The notes under the pieces: model-generated
Seen by the model: only the letters and a program-made list of their open reading frames with translations
Database searches by the model: none
Told to the model about the DNA's origin: nothing
NCBI GenBank assembly: GCA_000212915.1
Contig: CM001167.1
Location: forward strand, 1,356,780-1,420,779
Source: Bacteroides coprosuis DSM 18011
GTDB lineage: Bacteria > Bacteroidota > Bacteroidia > Bacteroidales > Bacteroidaceae
Direction of reading: 5' to 3'
Length of the DNA stretch: 64,000 nucleotides
Shown: one piece after another, positions 9,011 to 18,028 of the stretch
Numbering within the stretch: the stretch's first letter is position 1
How the letters are laid out: the number at the start of each line of letters is the position of its first letter
Program-made: the position numbers and the translations under genes

Positions 9011-11587
9011 CTAAAATCCCATATTGACCATAACCCTTATTCCATGCTTACTTGCTCCTGGATTGTCTAAGTAGGTTAATCGTCTTACGTATTCAACTTG
9101 TAGAAATTTAAAGATATTATAAATTCCTATACTTGCCTCGACATATGGTGTTTTTTTATCCATTACAAAAGCTGATTGCTCTCCATTTCTTGTAGGAAAC
9201 AAGAATAAATCGGGGTTCTTGCTAAGGAAAGGATTGTTTTTATCTGTAAGATGTCCATACATCGCTTTAACCTTAAATATTTCTCTCCACTTTAACTTAT
9301 TAAAGAGTGGTATTCTGTTGAAGAGTTTTCCATTCATATCATAAATAACCGACAAAGAGGCATATCTGTCGTTTAAAAACTCCATGTTCCTCATTAAATT
9401 GAATGTCTCATCATTCTGAGCAATATAAGATAAGTTAGCCGAAGGAACAATTAATAGAGGGAATGGTACTGTATTCCATTGTGCCCCTGCTTTAAAGGTT
9501 AAATCGAGCTTACCCCATGAGGATAGCCAGAAGCGATTCCAAATGCTAACCTCTGTAATGTTTGATTTGTAATCACTCTGCATAACTCCCTTAAAGCCCG
9601 TAGTATGAGCCAGAGTGAAGATGGGAGCATTTTTATTGACTGGTTTTCTTCTTTGTTTTGTATTAATGTAGCTTTCACCTGGAGAGAAACGGAGTTTAAA
9701 GCCTAACTCACTTGTTGCAATGTCTCTTACAAAGTCTTTGCCTTCATTATTTCGTCTGAATTCTAATAATCCAGTAGGCTTTTCATTTTTTCTCTTTGCG
9801 AATAAATTAACAGACAATCCCCCATAAGTTTCGTACTTATATGTAAATGTACCCTCCCTTACATACGACATTAAATCTACGGGAAAAGCTTTCATAGAGA
9901 CAAAGACGTTATCCTTATCCGTATCCAAGAATTTATCCATAGGCGATTCCACTTCACTGCGATAGGCAAAACTTATGTTGTGCATAGGGAATTCCCATGG
10001 GAAATTTTCAGCTTTCAAGAAGGAGTAAGTAATTTCTCCAGAGTATTTCCATCTCTTATCTCTAAAGCCATAAGCCCCATATCCACTCAAGAAAAGATGA
10101 GGGTTGAGGTGAGCTGTGGTTGTACCTCCAAAGCGAAGGCGTGTTCCATCTACATAGTTCCCAGATACAAAGGTGTTGATAGGACCAAGGTCTATTTTAC
10201 TAGGGTTTCCCTTTTTTGTGGTTTCTACATAATTTTCAAAAAGGATCTTAGTGGCAAAAAGAATGTATTTAAAGGCTGGAGCTTGTGCTAACCTTTCCAT
10301 AAAGTCATCCATTGATCCTTCAGTTTCAGTTAATGGAACTTGTCGTACCTCTGCCCAATATTCGGGATCTTTGTTGTATGCATTTCGTTCTTTTATAACC
10401 AATGCTTTTGGTTTGAATTGTTTGTCTGGAATTTCATTGAAACTATAGTCGTTGTATTTGGTTGTCCTTTCTATTTGAACACCTTGAATAAAGTCTACCA
10501 ATGATAAATCGACAGTCATAATATCATTTTTTAGAACCCAACTGCCATTGTCTAGCTTCACAAATTCTTGTTCAATATCCATATTGTTAACCCAGTTTAC
10601 TCCAGTTTGTTTGGGTAGATTCATTCTACATCTTCTAACGGCATAAGAAGAGTCGTTGAGGATATAGATGTGACCTGTAAACCCAAAGTCTTGAACGTTC
10701 TGGGGTACAAAGGATAAGTGAATACAGCTGTCGTTGTCTATACGAACTGTATCCATAATATAAAATTTATAGAATGATATTGCATTAGTACCAATGGGAC
10801 TCACAAAGCGTCTGTGTAAAAGTTCTAGATTGTTTTCATAGATGTTTACATCTGCAAACACATCAGCAAGAACTTTACCAAGCATATCGCCAGTAGAGAA
10901 AAACTCTTCTATACCCGTAGATGTTTCTCCTTTAATATAAGTTTTTTGACTTTTAGGTGATTTTCGATAAACAACTTGTGAGGCTGTTTCTTGTATAGAT
11001 ACGGGCAAGATATATCCACCTGTTACTTCCGATTTCTCTAGTTGGTCTTTTTGAAAGTTTAGTCCTTTATATATACCTTTTCCAAGCTTCTCTTCGGTTA
11101 AGTCATTGAGAGAAGTTTTCATCTTTTGGTACTTGTTGTATTGGTAGAAATCGTTTTCTTCTAGTTTAAATTCTTTCTTGTTATCAATAACCTTACGCAT
11201 CAGATCAACAGCTGGGTTGTTTTTCCTTTTGTAGCGCTCTCTCTTGGGTTTGATAACTACCTCATCAAGTAAAACTTTGTCAGAAGACATTTTTACATTT
11301 ACGTTCCTCGTTTTAGAATCTATTTTGATTACTTGAGTTTTGTAGCCTATGGCAGAAAATGTTATTTCGGTCTTTCCTGTTCGATATGGAATGCTGAATT
11401 TACCATCAAAATTAGTCCTAGTACCTATTGTTGTACCCTCGTAATAAACAGATATATAGCCTAATGGCTCTTTTGTTTCAGCATCAGAAACTATGCCGTT
11501 TATTTGTTGTGCTTTTAAAGAAAAGCTGATGACTAAGAATGTTAAGAACAAGATTGTTCTTTCTATAGTCTTTATATTGTAGTTCAT
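9011..11587 (-). CDS. DUF5686 outer-membrane protein with carboxypeptidase-regulatory-like domain
   Basis: 858 aa. Signal peptide (about 1-26, ending SLKA-QQ), then a CarboxypepD_reg-like beta-sandwich (about 27-105: QINGIVSDAETKEPLGYISVYYEGT), then the long DUF5686 region, whose last third alternates polar and aromatic residues and ends with an aromatic-terminated strand (RVMVNMGF), as in outer-membrane beta-barrels. Characteristic of Bacteroidetes; function not established, presumed envelope. First gene of an operon with rarA and the dehydrogenase; promoter at 11609-11641. Confidence 0.85.
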   Translation of the reverse strand: MNYNIKTIERTILFLTFLVISFSLKAQQINGIVSDAETKEPLGYISVYYEGTTIGTRTNFDGKFSIPYRTGKTEITFSAIGYKTQVIKIDSKTRNVNVKMSSDKVLLDEVVIKPKRERYKRKNNPAVDLMRKVIDNKKEFKLEENDFYQYNKYQKMKTSLNDLTEEKLGKGIYKGLNFQKDQLEKSEVTGGYILPVSIQETASQVVYRKSPKSQKTYIKGETSTGIEEFFSTGDMLGKVLADVFADVNIYENNLELLHRRFVSPIGTNAISFYKFYIMDTVRIDNDSCIHLSFVPQNVQDFGFTGHIYILNDSSYAVRRCRMNLPKQTGVNWVNNMDIEQEFVKLDNGSWVLKNDIMTVDLSLVDFIQGVQIERTTKYNDYSFNEIPDKQFKPKALVIKERNAYNKDPEYWAEVRQVPLTETEGSMDDFMERLAQAPAFKYILFATKILFENYVETTKKGNPSKIDLGPINTFVSGNYVDGTRLRFGGTTTAHLNPHLFLSGYGAYGFRDKRWKYSGEITYSFLKAENFPWEFPMHNISFAYRSEVESPMDKFLDTDKDNVFVSMKAFPVDLMSYVREGTFTYKYETYGGLSVNLFAKRKNEKPTGLLEFRRNNEGKDFVRDIATSELGFKLRFSPGESYINTKQRRKPVNKNAPIFTLAHTTGFKGVMQSDYKSNITEVSIWNRFWLSSWGKLDLTFKAGAQWNTVPFPLLIVPSANLSYIAQNDETFNLMRNMEFLNDRYASLSVIYDMNGKLFNRIPLFNKLKWREIFKVKAMYGHLTDKNNPFLSKNPDLFLFPTRNGEQSAFVMDKKTPYVEASIGIYNIFKFLQVEYVRRLTYLDNPGASKHGIRVMVNMGF

Positions 11588-11608
11588 TAATATCGTAATT
11601 GTTGTTTA

Positions 11609-11641
11609 CAAAGCTATCAAATTAATGTTTAAAAACTCAAA
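11609..11641 (-). promoter_or_regulatory. Promoter of DUF5686-rarA operon
   Basis: On the minus strand: TTTG (11641-11638), 21-bp spacer, TAGCTTTG (11616-11609). Both Bacteroidetes elements are present; the predicted start is about 20 bp before the ATG. Confidence 0.7.
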
Positions 11642-11853
11642 AACAGAATAGGGTTTTCTTTAATTAATACTCATTAACCATATAACAAGTAGTTTATACA
11701 CTAATTTAGAATTTGAGTTATAAAAGATGGCTTCACTTTTTATCGCTGTTTAAAAAACAAATAATCGTGAACTATGTTCGTGAAGTATTGTTTATATAAT
11801 TGAAATCTATGACTAAAATAGATAAATTTTAAAACTTTAAAAACAGAATTGAT

Positions 11854-12348
11854 ATGACTACTAAATTTAAAGGTGAACCAGTAAATCTAATTGGTGAGTT
11901 TGTAAAAGTAGGCTCTAAGGCTCCAAACTTTGAGCTTGTAAAATCAGATTTATCCTCTTTGTCGCTTGACTCTCTTAAAGGTAAAAAGGTTCTATTAAAT
12001 ATTTTCCCTAGCTTAGATACTGCTGTTTGTGCTACCTCTGTACGTAAGTTCAACGAGAAAGCTGCTAGTTTAGATAATACAGTTGTTCTAGCTATTTCTA
12101 AAGATCTTCCATTTGCTCAGTCTCGTTTCTGTACAACAGAAGGTATCAAGAATGTTATTCCATTGTCAGACTTTAGATATTCAAAGTTTGAAGAATCTTA
12201 TGGCCTTCGTATGGCTAATGGTCCTTTGGCTGGCCTTTTAGCTCGTGCGGTAGTGGTTATCGGTGAAGATGGTGTTGTGAAATATACAGAGTTGGTTCCC
12301 GAAATTACACAAGAACCAGATTATGATAAAGCATTAGCTTCTCTTTAA
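11854..12348 (+). CDS. tpx: Thiol peroxidase (Tpx), 2-Cys peroxiredoxin
   Basis: 164-aa cytosolic peroxidase reducing H2O2 and organic peroxides with thioredoxin. Peroxidatic Cys59 lies in PSLDTAVCATSVRKF, the Tpx form of the TxxC motif, and resolving Cys93 in FAQSRFCTTEG, the usual spacing for atypical 2-Cys Tpx. Length matches the family. Divergent from the DUF5686 operon across 266 bp; I see no clean TAnnTTTG box upstream, so it may depend on a regulator. Followed by a strong terminator. Confidence 0.95.
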   Translation: MTTKFKGEPVNLIGEFVKVGSKAPNFELVKSDLSSLSLDSLKGKKVLLNIFPSLDTAVCATSVRKFNEKAASLDNTVVLAISKDLPFAQSRFCTTEGIKNVIPLSDFRYSKFEESYGLRMANGPLAGLLARAVVVIGEDGVVKYTELVPEITQEPDYDKALASL

Positions 12349-12375
12349 ATAACTTATTATAAGAAAATTAGATAC

Positions 12376-12420
12376 AAAAAAGCAGGTGACAGACCTATAT
12401 TATCTGTCACCTGCTTTTTT
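12376..12420. terminator. Bidirectional terminator tpx / dedA
   Basis: 18-bp perfect stem (GCAGGTGACAGA core with A and T tracts at the base), 9-nt loop. Serves both tpx (plus) and the glnS-TPR-dedA operon (minus). Confidence 0.92.
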
Positions 12421-12434
12421 TATGCTTTCTATAT

Positions 12435-13076
12435 TTATTTCTTTTTCTTTAGTGCATGGTAAATAAAGAAGCCCACAACGAACACTCCAATAGCTATAAA
12501 TACATATCCTATTTCGGAACTATACATTGTTGTTTTTTCTAGAAGCTGCTCTTCTGTTTCAATGCCTGGAACTGTCGATAAATAATAACCGATAGCGGCT
12601 AATATACCATTCCATAATCCTGCACCTAGAGTAGTGTATAGTAGGAATGTGGAGAGCTTCATGCGAGCTAATCCGGCAGGTATCGAAATGAGTTGTCGAA
12701 CAGCAGGGATTAGTCTTCCTATGAAGGTTGACATGGCTCCATGTTTGTCAAAATAGACTTCTGCGTTTTGAACTTTTTCTTCATTGATGAGGCACATATG
12801 TCCAAATCTGCTATTGGCAAACTTGTATATGATGGGGCGTCCTAAAAATTTTGCTAAATAATAATTGATAAGAGCTCCAATATTTGCTCCTATTGTAGCG
12901 AAAATAACAACTAGAAAAATATTTAGCTCATTACTTACTGCTGCTTTATAGGCGGCAGGAGGTACTACTACTTCTGATGGGAATGGTAAAAATGAGCTTT
13001 CTATAGCCATCAATAGTGTTATTGTCCAATAGTTTAGGTGTTCTAAGCACCATTGTATAAAAGCAACTGACTCCAT
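12435..13076 (-). CDS. DedA family membrane protein
   Basis: 213-aa inner-membrane protein of the DedA/SNARE-associated superfamily, members of which act as lipid (undecaprenyl-phosphate or phospholipid) scramblases or flippases. Family marks: ESSFLPFPSEVVVPPA near residue 30 with the conserved Glu and Pro, and the FIGRLIPAVRQLISIPAGLARM segment near 120-141 with the two conserved Arg. Four to five hydrophobic segments; Lys-rich tail. Last gene of the glnS-TPR-dedA unit, 12 bp after the TPR gene. Confidence 0.9.
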   Translation of the reverse strand: MESVAFIQWCLEHLNYWTITLLMAIESSFLPFPSEVVVPPAAYKAAVSNELNIFLVVIFATIGANIGALINYYLAKFLGRPIIYKFANSRFGHMCLINEEKVQNAEVYFDKHGAMSTFIGRLIPAVRQLISIPAGLARMKLSTFLLYTTLGAGLWNGILAAIGYYLSTVPGIETEEQLLEKTTMYSSEIGYVFIAIGVFVVGFFIYHALKKKK

Positions 13077-13088
13077 AAATAAATAGTA

Positions 13089-14555
13089 TTATTCTTTTAA
13101 TTTAGCAAAATGTCTTAATAGAATTTTTACCAACTGGTGCTCTTCGTTTTTACTAAGTAAATCACAAATCTCTTTTAAGTTATCACGATGAAAGCTAATT
13201 CCTGCTTTTGATTGCCAATATAAGATGTCTTCATTGTTTCTCTCTAATAGGGCAAGGCATCCATGTTTTAAGTATTGCACAAAGCTGTTGTCGTTTTGCG
13301 TTTGAATCATATCTAGAGTGCGATGAGCCAACTCATGGTCGCCTATCAAAAAATAGACATTTGCTAGTTTACTGAGTTGTTTTTCTGTTTTTGCCTTTTG
13401 TTCGGCTTGTATTAGCAAATCTGAACCTGTAGCGTAATCTTCTCTGTCAAAAGCATCAAAAGCTTTTTCTATGATAGTACAAACTTCATCTTCTACTATT
13501 GGAGTGTTTTCACTCTCATTCAATTGAAAATAAAGATTTTGTAAGCTATCAGCAAACTTATTTTGATTTTTGTTGTTACTGTTATTAGTACAATTTGTTA
13601 GTGGGATATTTGAGCCTTGTTCTGTAATAAGTTTTAAAAAATTATTGGGCTCATTTTCGCTTACTATCCCTTCTTCCTCTGGGTTTTCTAGTCCATCTTC
13701 TTTGTGCAGATTCGCATAAGACTGGCTAAGTAGTAAATTAACTAAATCTTTATCTAAGCAGTCCCTATCTAATGCTTCTTGAAACATAGAAATAGCTTGC
13801 TGATATAGATTAACTTGTTGAAAGCACTGCCCCTTTAAAATATAAAAGGCACTGAAGTTTTCATCCGTAACTAATCCAAAATCACAAGCTTCTAAACATT
13901 TATTATATTCAGATAATTCAAAGAGGGCTCTTGCTAACCCCCACCAGTAAGTATTACAATAAGGATCGGAATCCAGTAATAGGTTATAATTTATAACCGC
14001 ATTCTGATTTTGGTCTGTTGCCAGAAAATAATCTGCACATGCCAGAATGTATTCTTCGTCCTCATTAAATTCTTTTTTTCCTAGATCGAGCCATTTTTTT
14101 ACTTCGTCGTAGATTTTATATTCCATGTAGAGATATACTACATCTAAAATAGCATCTATATCTTCTTTTTCTTCAATTAAATCGAGAATCTCTTTGGCTT
14201 TTTGTTTCTTATTTTGATTGAGTGCTATATCGGCTCTCACCATAAGAACATAATAGTCTGTTTGATCTGGAATTTGTTTGATTACTTCATCAGCAAACTC
14301 TACTTTGTTTTGCTCTAGATACAGATATGCTTCTTCTAGTAAAATCTTCGAACTATGAGGATGTATGTTTATGCCGTCTTTTACTGCTTGTTCTGCTTCA
14401 TTAAAGAGCTTTAAGCCGGTATAGTAACTGACGATTTCTGCATACTCTTCAGAGTCTAAGTAAAGGCTCTCATCCTTAGCTTTTGAGTCTTCATAATAAG
14501 CTAAGGATGGAGGAATCTGTTGGTCGCTCCCTTGAGTAAAGCCTTTTCTATTCAT
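13089..14555 (-). CDS. Tetratricopeptide repeat protein
   Basis: 488 aa, no signal peptide, acidic. Successive helical pairs with TPR-type spacing (for example YYTGLKLFNEAEQAVKDGI, CADYFLATDQNQNAVINYN, YILKGQCFQQVNLYQQAIS) cover about residues 40-270. A low-complexity Asn/Lys linker around 325-335 is followed by a second helical block (about 350-488). Probably a cytosolic scaffold; partner unknown. It is embedded between glnS (9 bp upstream) and dedA (12 bp downstream). Confidence 0.8.
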   Translation of the reverse strand: MNRKGFTQGSDQQIPPSLAYYEDSKAKDESLYLDSEEYAEIVSYYTGLKLFNEAEQAVKDGINIHPHSSKILLEEAYLYLEQNKVEFADEVIKQIPDQTDYYVLMVRADIALNQNKKQKAKEILDLIEEKEDIDAILDVVYLYMEYKIYDEVKKWLDLGKKEFNEDEEYILACADYFLATDQNQNAVINYNLLLDSDPYCNTYWWGLARALFELSEYNKCLEACDFGLVTDENFSAFYILKGQCFQQVNLYQQAISMFQEALDRDCLDKDLVNLLLSQSYANLHKEDGLENPEEEGIVSENEPNNFLKLITEQGSNIPLTNCTNNSNNKNQNKFADSLQNLYFQLNESENTPIVEDEVCTIIEKAFDAFDREDYATGSDLLIQAEQKAKTEKQLSKLANVYFLIGDHELAHRTLDMIQTQNDNSFVQYLKHGCLALLERNNEDILYWQSKAGISFHRDNLKEICDLLSKNEEHQLVKILLRHFAKLKE

Positions 14556-14564
14556 AGAAATATC

Positions 14565-16283
14565 TTATTTCTTTTTACTTATTTTGCCCCAGGTGTCTTT
14601 CAGTCCAACAGTGCGATTGAACACAAGTTTCTCTTTAGTAGAGTCTTTGTCGGGTGTGAAATAACCTATACGTTGGAACTGAAGATAACTTCCTGGTTCA
14701 AAGTTTGTAAGGTATTTTTCAACATAGCAATTGTTGAGTACGGTTAAAGAATCAGGGTTCATTAGTTCTCTAAAATCTTTATCTTGTTCTGCTGCTGGAT
14801 TTTCAACAGAGAATAAACGGTCGTACAGACGTACTTCTGCAGGAAGACAATGTGCACTGCTAAGCCAATGCAATGTTCCTTTCACTTTGCGACTTGCACC
14901 TGGCATACCGCTAAGTGTATCAGCATCATAAGTACAATATACCTCAGTTATTTTTCCGTCTTCATCTTTTTTGCAACCTGTACATTCTACAATGTATGCG
15001 TTTTTCAGACGAACTTCTTTTCCAGGAGTCATACGGAAGTATTTCTTAGGAGCATCTTCCATAAAGTCATTACGTTCTATCCATAGTTCACGACTAAATT
15101 CGATCGTATGTGTTGGAGAATTTGGATCTTCTGGATTGTCGATGCATTCTAGTTCTTCCACTTTTCCCTCAGGATAGTTAGTAATGATTAATTTTACTGG
15201 ATCCAATACAGCTGAAACACGCGTAGCACGTTTATTTAAGTCTTCTCTAACTGCAGATTCTAGAAGTGAGAAGTCATTAAGTGCTTCGTACTTAGTATAT
15301 CCAATCATGTTTAAGAAGTTCTTGATGGCCTCGGGTGAATAACCTCTTCTTCTGTAACCACAAATTGTAGGCATACGAGGGTCATCCCATCCGTGAACTA
15401 AGTCTTCTTTTACAAGGGTAAGTAGTTTACGTTTGCTCATTACATTATAGGTAAGATTCAAACGGTTAAACTCCATTTGTCTTGGTCTGTAATCACCACC
15501 AGCACTTAAAGTTGTATCTTTCAGTTCGTCAATGAAATAATCATAAAGAGGGCGGTGTACTTCAAACTCTAATGTACAAAGAGAGTGAGTTACTCCTTCA
15601 AAATAGTCACTTTGTCCGTGAGCAAAGTCATACATTGGGTATGCTTTCCATTGGTCACCTGTGCGGTGATGATGGTGCTTGATAACACGATATATAATAG
15701 GATCACGGAAGTGCATATTTGAATTTGCCATATCTATTTTTGCACGAAGAACCATAGCACCTTCTTCTACCTCTCCACTATTCATTTTGTTGAAAAGCTC
15801 TAAGCTTTCTTCAATAGGGCGATTGCGGAATGGACTCTCTGTTCCTGGGGTAGTAGGTGTACCTTTTTGTGCAGCAATTTGTTCTGCAGATTGTTCATCG
15901 ATATAAGCTTTACCTTGCTTAATGAGCATAATGGCAAAATCCCATAACTGTTGGAAATAGTCTGAAGCATAATAGATATTGTCCCAATGAAAACCTAACC
16001 ACTCGATGTCTTCTTTTATAGAATCTACGTATTCTACATCTTCTTTGACTGGGTTGGTATCATCAAAACGTAAGTTACATACTCCATTGTATTTTTCAGC
16101 CATACTAAAATCTATATTGATAGCTTTAGCATGTCCTATATGTAGGTAACCATTCGGTTCTGGAGGGAAGCGAGTTTGAACTCGTCCATCATTCTTTCCT
16201 TCCTTTAAATCATTAACGATAGCTTGCTCAATAAAATTGAGGCTCTTCTTTTCTGTTGCTTCAGTATTATTTTTATCAGTCAT
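14565..16283 (-). CDS. glnS: Glutaminyl-tRNA synthetase
   Basis: 572-aa class I synthetase that charges tRNA-Gln directly. HIGH-type motif in PPEPNGYLHIGHAKA (about 41-55), KMSKS-type motif NVMSKRKL near 270, the catalytic-core RFDDTNP, and the C-terminal anticodon-binding beta-barrels ending in FNRTVGLKDTW. Size fits bacterial GlnRS (about 550-580). Presence implies direct Gln-tRNA formation rather than only the GatCAB route. First gene of the operon; perfect -7 box at 16348-16355. Confidence 0.97.
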   Translation of the reverse strand: MTDKNNTEATEKKSLNFIEQAIVNDLKEGKNDGRVQTRFPPEPNGYLHIGHAKAINIDFSMAEKYNGVCNLRFDDTNPVKEDVEYVDSIKEDIEWLGFHWDNIYYASDYFQQLWDFAIMLIKQGKAYIDEQSAEQIAAQKGTPTTPGTESPFRNRPIEESLELFNKMNSGEVEEGAMVLRAKIDMANSNMHFRDPIIYRVIKHHHHRTGDQWKAYPMYDFAHGQSDYFEGVTHSLCTLEFEVHRPLYDYFIDELKDTTLSAGGDYRPRQMEFNRLNLTYNVMSKRKLLTLVKEDLVHGWDDPRMPTICGYRRRGYSPEAIKNFLNMIGYTKYEALNDFSLLESAVREDLNKRATRVSAVLDPVKLIITNYPEGKVEELECIDNPEDPNSPTHTIEFSRELWIERNDFMEDAPKKYFRMTPGKEVRLKNAYIVECTGCKKDEDGKITEVYCTYDADTLSGMPGASRKVKGTLHWLSSAHCLPAEVRLYDRLFSVENPAAEQDKDFRELMNPDSLTVLNNCYVEKYLTNFEPGSYLQFQRIGYFTPDKDSTKEKLVFNRTVGLKDTWGKISKKK

Positions 16284-16347
16284 GATGTTATAATTATCTC
16301 AATTGTATGCAAAAATACTATATTTTTTCCTTTTACAGCTAAAAGAG

Positions 16348-16355
16348 CAAAGATA
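16348..16355 (-). promoter_or_regulatory. Promoter -7 box for glnS operon
   Basis: TATCTTTG on the minus strand, 65 bp before the glnS ATG. A second, weaker match (CAAAAATA on plus) is at 16310-16317. Confidence 0.6.
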
Positions 16356-16544
16356 AGGTTATTGATTTAATAATTCCTAAGAATTGAATGCTTTATATAG
16401 AGGTAGAATGCTTTATTCCCTATGAAATAGAGTCGTGTTCTGCCTAGACTGATTGAGTAGAGTGTAGCAAAGAGATATAAATGGTGCATTAGTGATTGAT
16501 TTCAGTGCTAGGGTTTGAATCTTGAAATTTGTGTCAAAATGAAA

Positions 16545-16576
16545 GTCTAAAACTTATTTTAAACCGTGTTTTAGAC
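16545..16576. repeat. 9-bp inverted repeat in intergenic region
   Basis: GTCTAAAAC (16545-16553) and its exact complement GTTTTAGAC (16568-16576), separated by 14 nt. No T-run follows; role unknown. Confidence 0.3.
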
Positions 16577-16657
16577 AAAATTGATAGTAAAGGGTTAAAA
16601 AAGTGAGATTAAAAGCACTTTTTTGTACTTAAAAAACAAATAGTTAAGAATTTGTAT

Positions 16658-16665
16658 TATATTTG
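16658..16665 (+). promoter_or_regulatory. Promoter -7 box for candidate 6S-like RNA
   Basis: TATATTTG matches TAnnTTTG and ends 7 bp before the first base of the folded RNA at about 16672-16673, the spacing expected between this box and the transcription start. Confidence 0.55.
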
Positions 16666-16671
16666 TTACGC

Positions 16672-16802
16672 AATAGCGCTTAAGATGATAAGTAGAAGTC
16701 TTGGTTCAGAGCTTATTTTGAATGGATTCGCTAAAACATGTTGTATGACATACTAATATGTTTGAACCTTCTTCATTAACCGCTTATCTTTGCAAGCGTT
16801 AT
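16672..16802 (+). ncRNA. Candidate rod-like RNA, possibly 6S-type (6S-Flavo-like)
   Basis: About 130 nt that fold into one nested rod: closing stem 16673-16681 with 16794-16802 (9 bp, one G-U), 16687-16692 with 16783-16788 (6 bp) across a symmetric 5x5 internal loop, 16695-16698 with 16771-16774, 16703-16708 with 16763-16768 (6 bp), then 16735-16739 with 16758-16762 and an apical hairpin at 16741-16756. An unpaired stretch of about 24 nt on the 5' side (16711-16734) forms a large bulge. A rod with a one-sided central bulge, directly behind a promoter and with no ORF, is the layout of 6S RNA; a Bacteroidetes class (6S-Flavo) is known. Pairings read by eye; covariation not tested. Confidence 0.5.
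16761..16792 (+). promoter_or_regulatory. Promoter-like sequence inside the 3' arm of the candidate RNA
   Basis: TTTG (16761-16764), 20-bp spacer, TATCTTTG (16785-16792): one of the best full promoter matches in the window. It could drive a short transcript from about 16799 to the terminator at 16853-16885, or be a promoter mimic, the feature by which 6S RNA binds RNA polymerase. Confidence 0.45.
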
Positions 16803-16852
16803 CCTAAAACAATCTTTTTTACCTTAAAAGAACTAATACCTATTGAAAACTG

Positions 16853-16885
16853 AAAAATGGGGCTTTGTGAAAAGCCCCATTTTTT
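16853..16885 (+). terminator. Strong terminator after the candidate RNA
   Basis: 14-bp stem with ATGGGGCTTT / AAAGCCCCAT core, GTGA tetraloop, A-tract before and T-tract after. No coding gene ends here, which supports a non-coding transcript upstream. Confidence 0.85.
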
Positions 16886-17311
16886 AAAAGCATCAATTCC
16901 TATTTGATGTCTTTTATAAGATTTATTATAATCTGTGCACCTCTGCATATTAAAAGAATAATTTCCTTTTCTGTCGCCTCTCATTATCCCTTTATGATAC
17001 GAATATTCCTTTGAATTATTTTATTTAAAATAAGACTACTCTTTTTTTCTGAAATAGCGTTGTGGTCTGGCTTTTGTAATAAATAAGAGAATATTTTGAC
17101 TGAGTCATGCATCTATCATGACACCGACATGATGATACGATGACACCGACATGTTATCCCTTTGTCTAAGGGATAGTGAATCTGCTATCTTATCTTTTTG
17201 GAGTGATGATAAAAGGATGAGATGTATAAGATATATTATAAGACAGCGCATTTATTAATATTCAGAATAGAATGTGACTCTAGACTTATCTTCAATCTAC
17301 TCCTTTTTTCT
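16886..17311. other. Gene-free stretch upstream of ribE
   Basis: About 425 bp. It contains the two-copy repeat cluster (17119-17153) and an 8-bp hairpin, TATCCCTT / AAGGGATA at 17155-17175, immediately after it. Otherwise nothing recognisable; open frames here are short and show no protein character. Confidence 0.5.
17119..17153 (+). repeat. Intergenic 22-bp-phased repeat, cluster A (two copies)
   Basis: The 13-bp core TGACACCGACATG occurs exactly at 17119-17131 and 17141-17153, 22 bp apart start to start, same orientation. See clusters B (31590-31644) and C (46095-46151). Confidence 0.9.
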
Positions 17312-17319
17312 TATATTTG
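17312..17319 (+). promoter_or_regulatory. Promoter -7 box for ribE
   Basis: TATATTTG, 51 bp before the first ATG of ribE. No clear -33 TTTG. Confidence 0.5.
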
Positions 17320-17370
17320 TTATAATTATAACCGTACCTAATTATATAGAATATAATGGGGAATTAATTT

Positions 17371-17985
17371 ATGAATATTATGTTTTCAGGAATTGTAGAA
17401 GAAACTGCTAAAGTGGTTGATATCGTAAAAGAAAAGGAGAATGTTCATTTTACATTAACTTGCTCTTTTGTGAATGAGTTAAAAATAGATCAGAGTATTT
17501 CTCACAATGGTGTTTGTCTGACAGTTGTTGATTTAAAAGATGATACTTATACTGTTACTGCAATGCGTGAAACATTGGATCGCTCCAATCTTGGTCTTCT
17601 TAAAGAAGGAGATAAAGTAAATGTTGAACGTAGTATGATGATGAATGGACGTTTAGATGGTCATATCGTACAAGGTCACGTAGATCAAACTGCTGTTTGT
17701 ACAGATATTAGAGAAAATGAAGGTAGCTGGTATTTTACTTTCAAATACAAATTTGACCCCGAAATGGCTAAACGTGGCTATTTTACAGTTGATAAAGGTT
17801 CGGCTACCGTAAATGGCGTAAGTTTGACAGTGTGTGAGCCTACAGAAGATTCGTTTACAGTGGCTATTATCCCTTACACATACGAATACACAAATTTTCA
17901 TGCGATAGGAGTGGGTGATGTTGTTAATATAGAGTTTGATATTATTGGCAAATACATTAGTCGCCTTCAAGAACTTACTGCCTAA
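17371..17985 (+). CDS. ribE: Riboflavin synthase, alpha subunit
   Basis: 204 aa. Dismutates two 6,7-dimethyl-8-ribityllumazine molecules to riboflavin in the cytosol. Two tandem lumazine-binding domains are visible: first with MFSGIVEE and SHNGVCLTV, second starting around GHIVQGHVDQTA and repeating TVNGVSLTV. Family members usually begin MFTGIIEE, so translation may start at the ATG at 17380 instead of 17371. No other rib gene is adjacent, so the pathway genes are scattered. The nitroreductase gene follows after 43 bp. Confidence 0.95.
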   Translation: MNIMFSGIVEETAKVVDIVKEKENVHFTLTCSFVNELKIDQSISHNGVCLTVVDLKDDTYTVTAMRETLDRSNLGLLKEGDKVNVERSMMMNGRLDGHIVQGHVDQTAVCTDIRENEGSWYFTFKYKFDPEMAKRGYFTVDKGSATVNGVSLTVCEPTEDSFTVAIIPYTYEYTNFHAIGVGDVVNIEFDIIGKYISRLQELTA

Positions 17986-18028
17986 TTTTTCTCCTTATAT
18001 ATAAGTAGTAACAAAAAAGAGTTATATC

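Noticed and set aside
13089-14555. TPR gene between glnS and dedA as part of a new system
   Set aside because: TPR proteins are common and operon-mates are ordinary; nothing in the sequence suggests a specific system.
16799-16984. Short open frame on the minus strand (61 codons) in the intergenic region
   Set aside because: It overlaps the strong terminator hairpin and has no protein-like composition or promoter.
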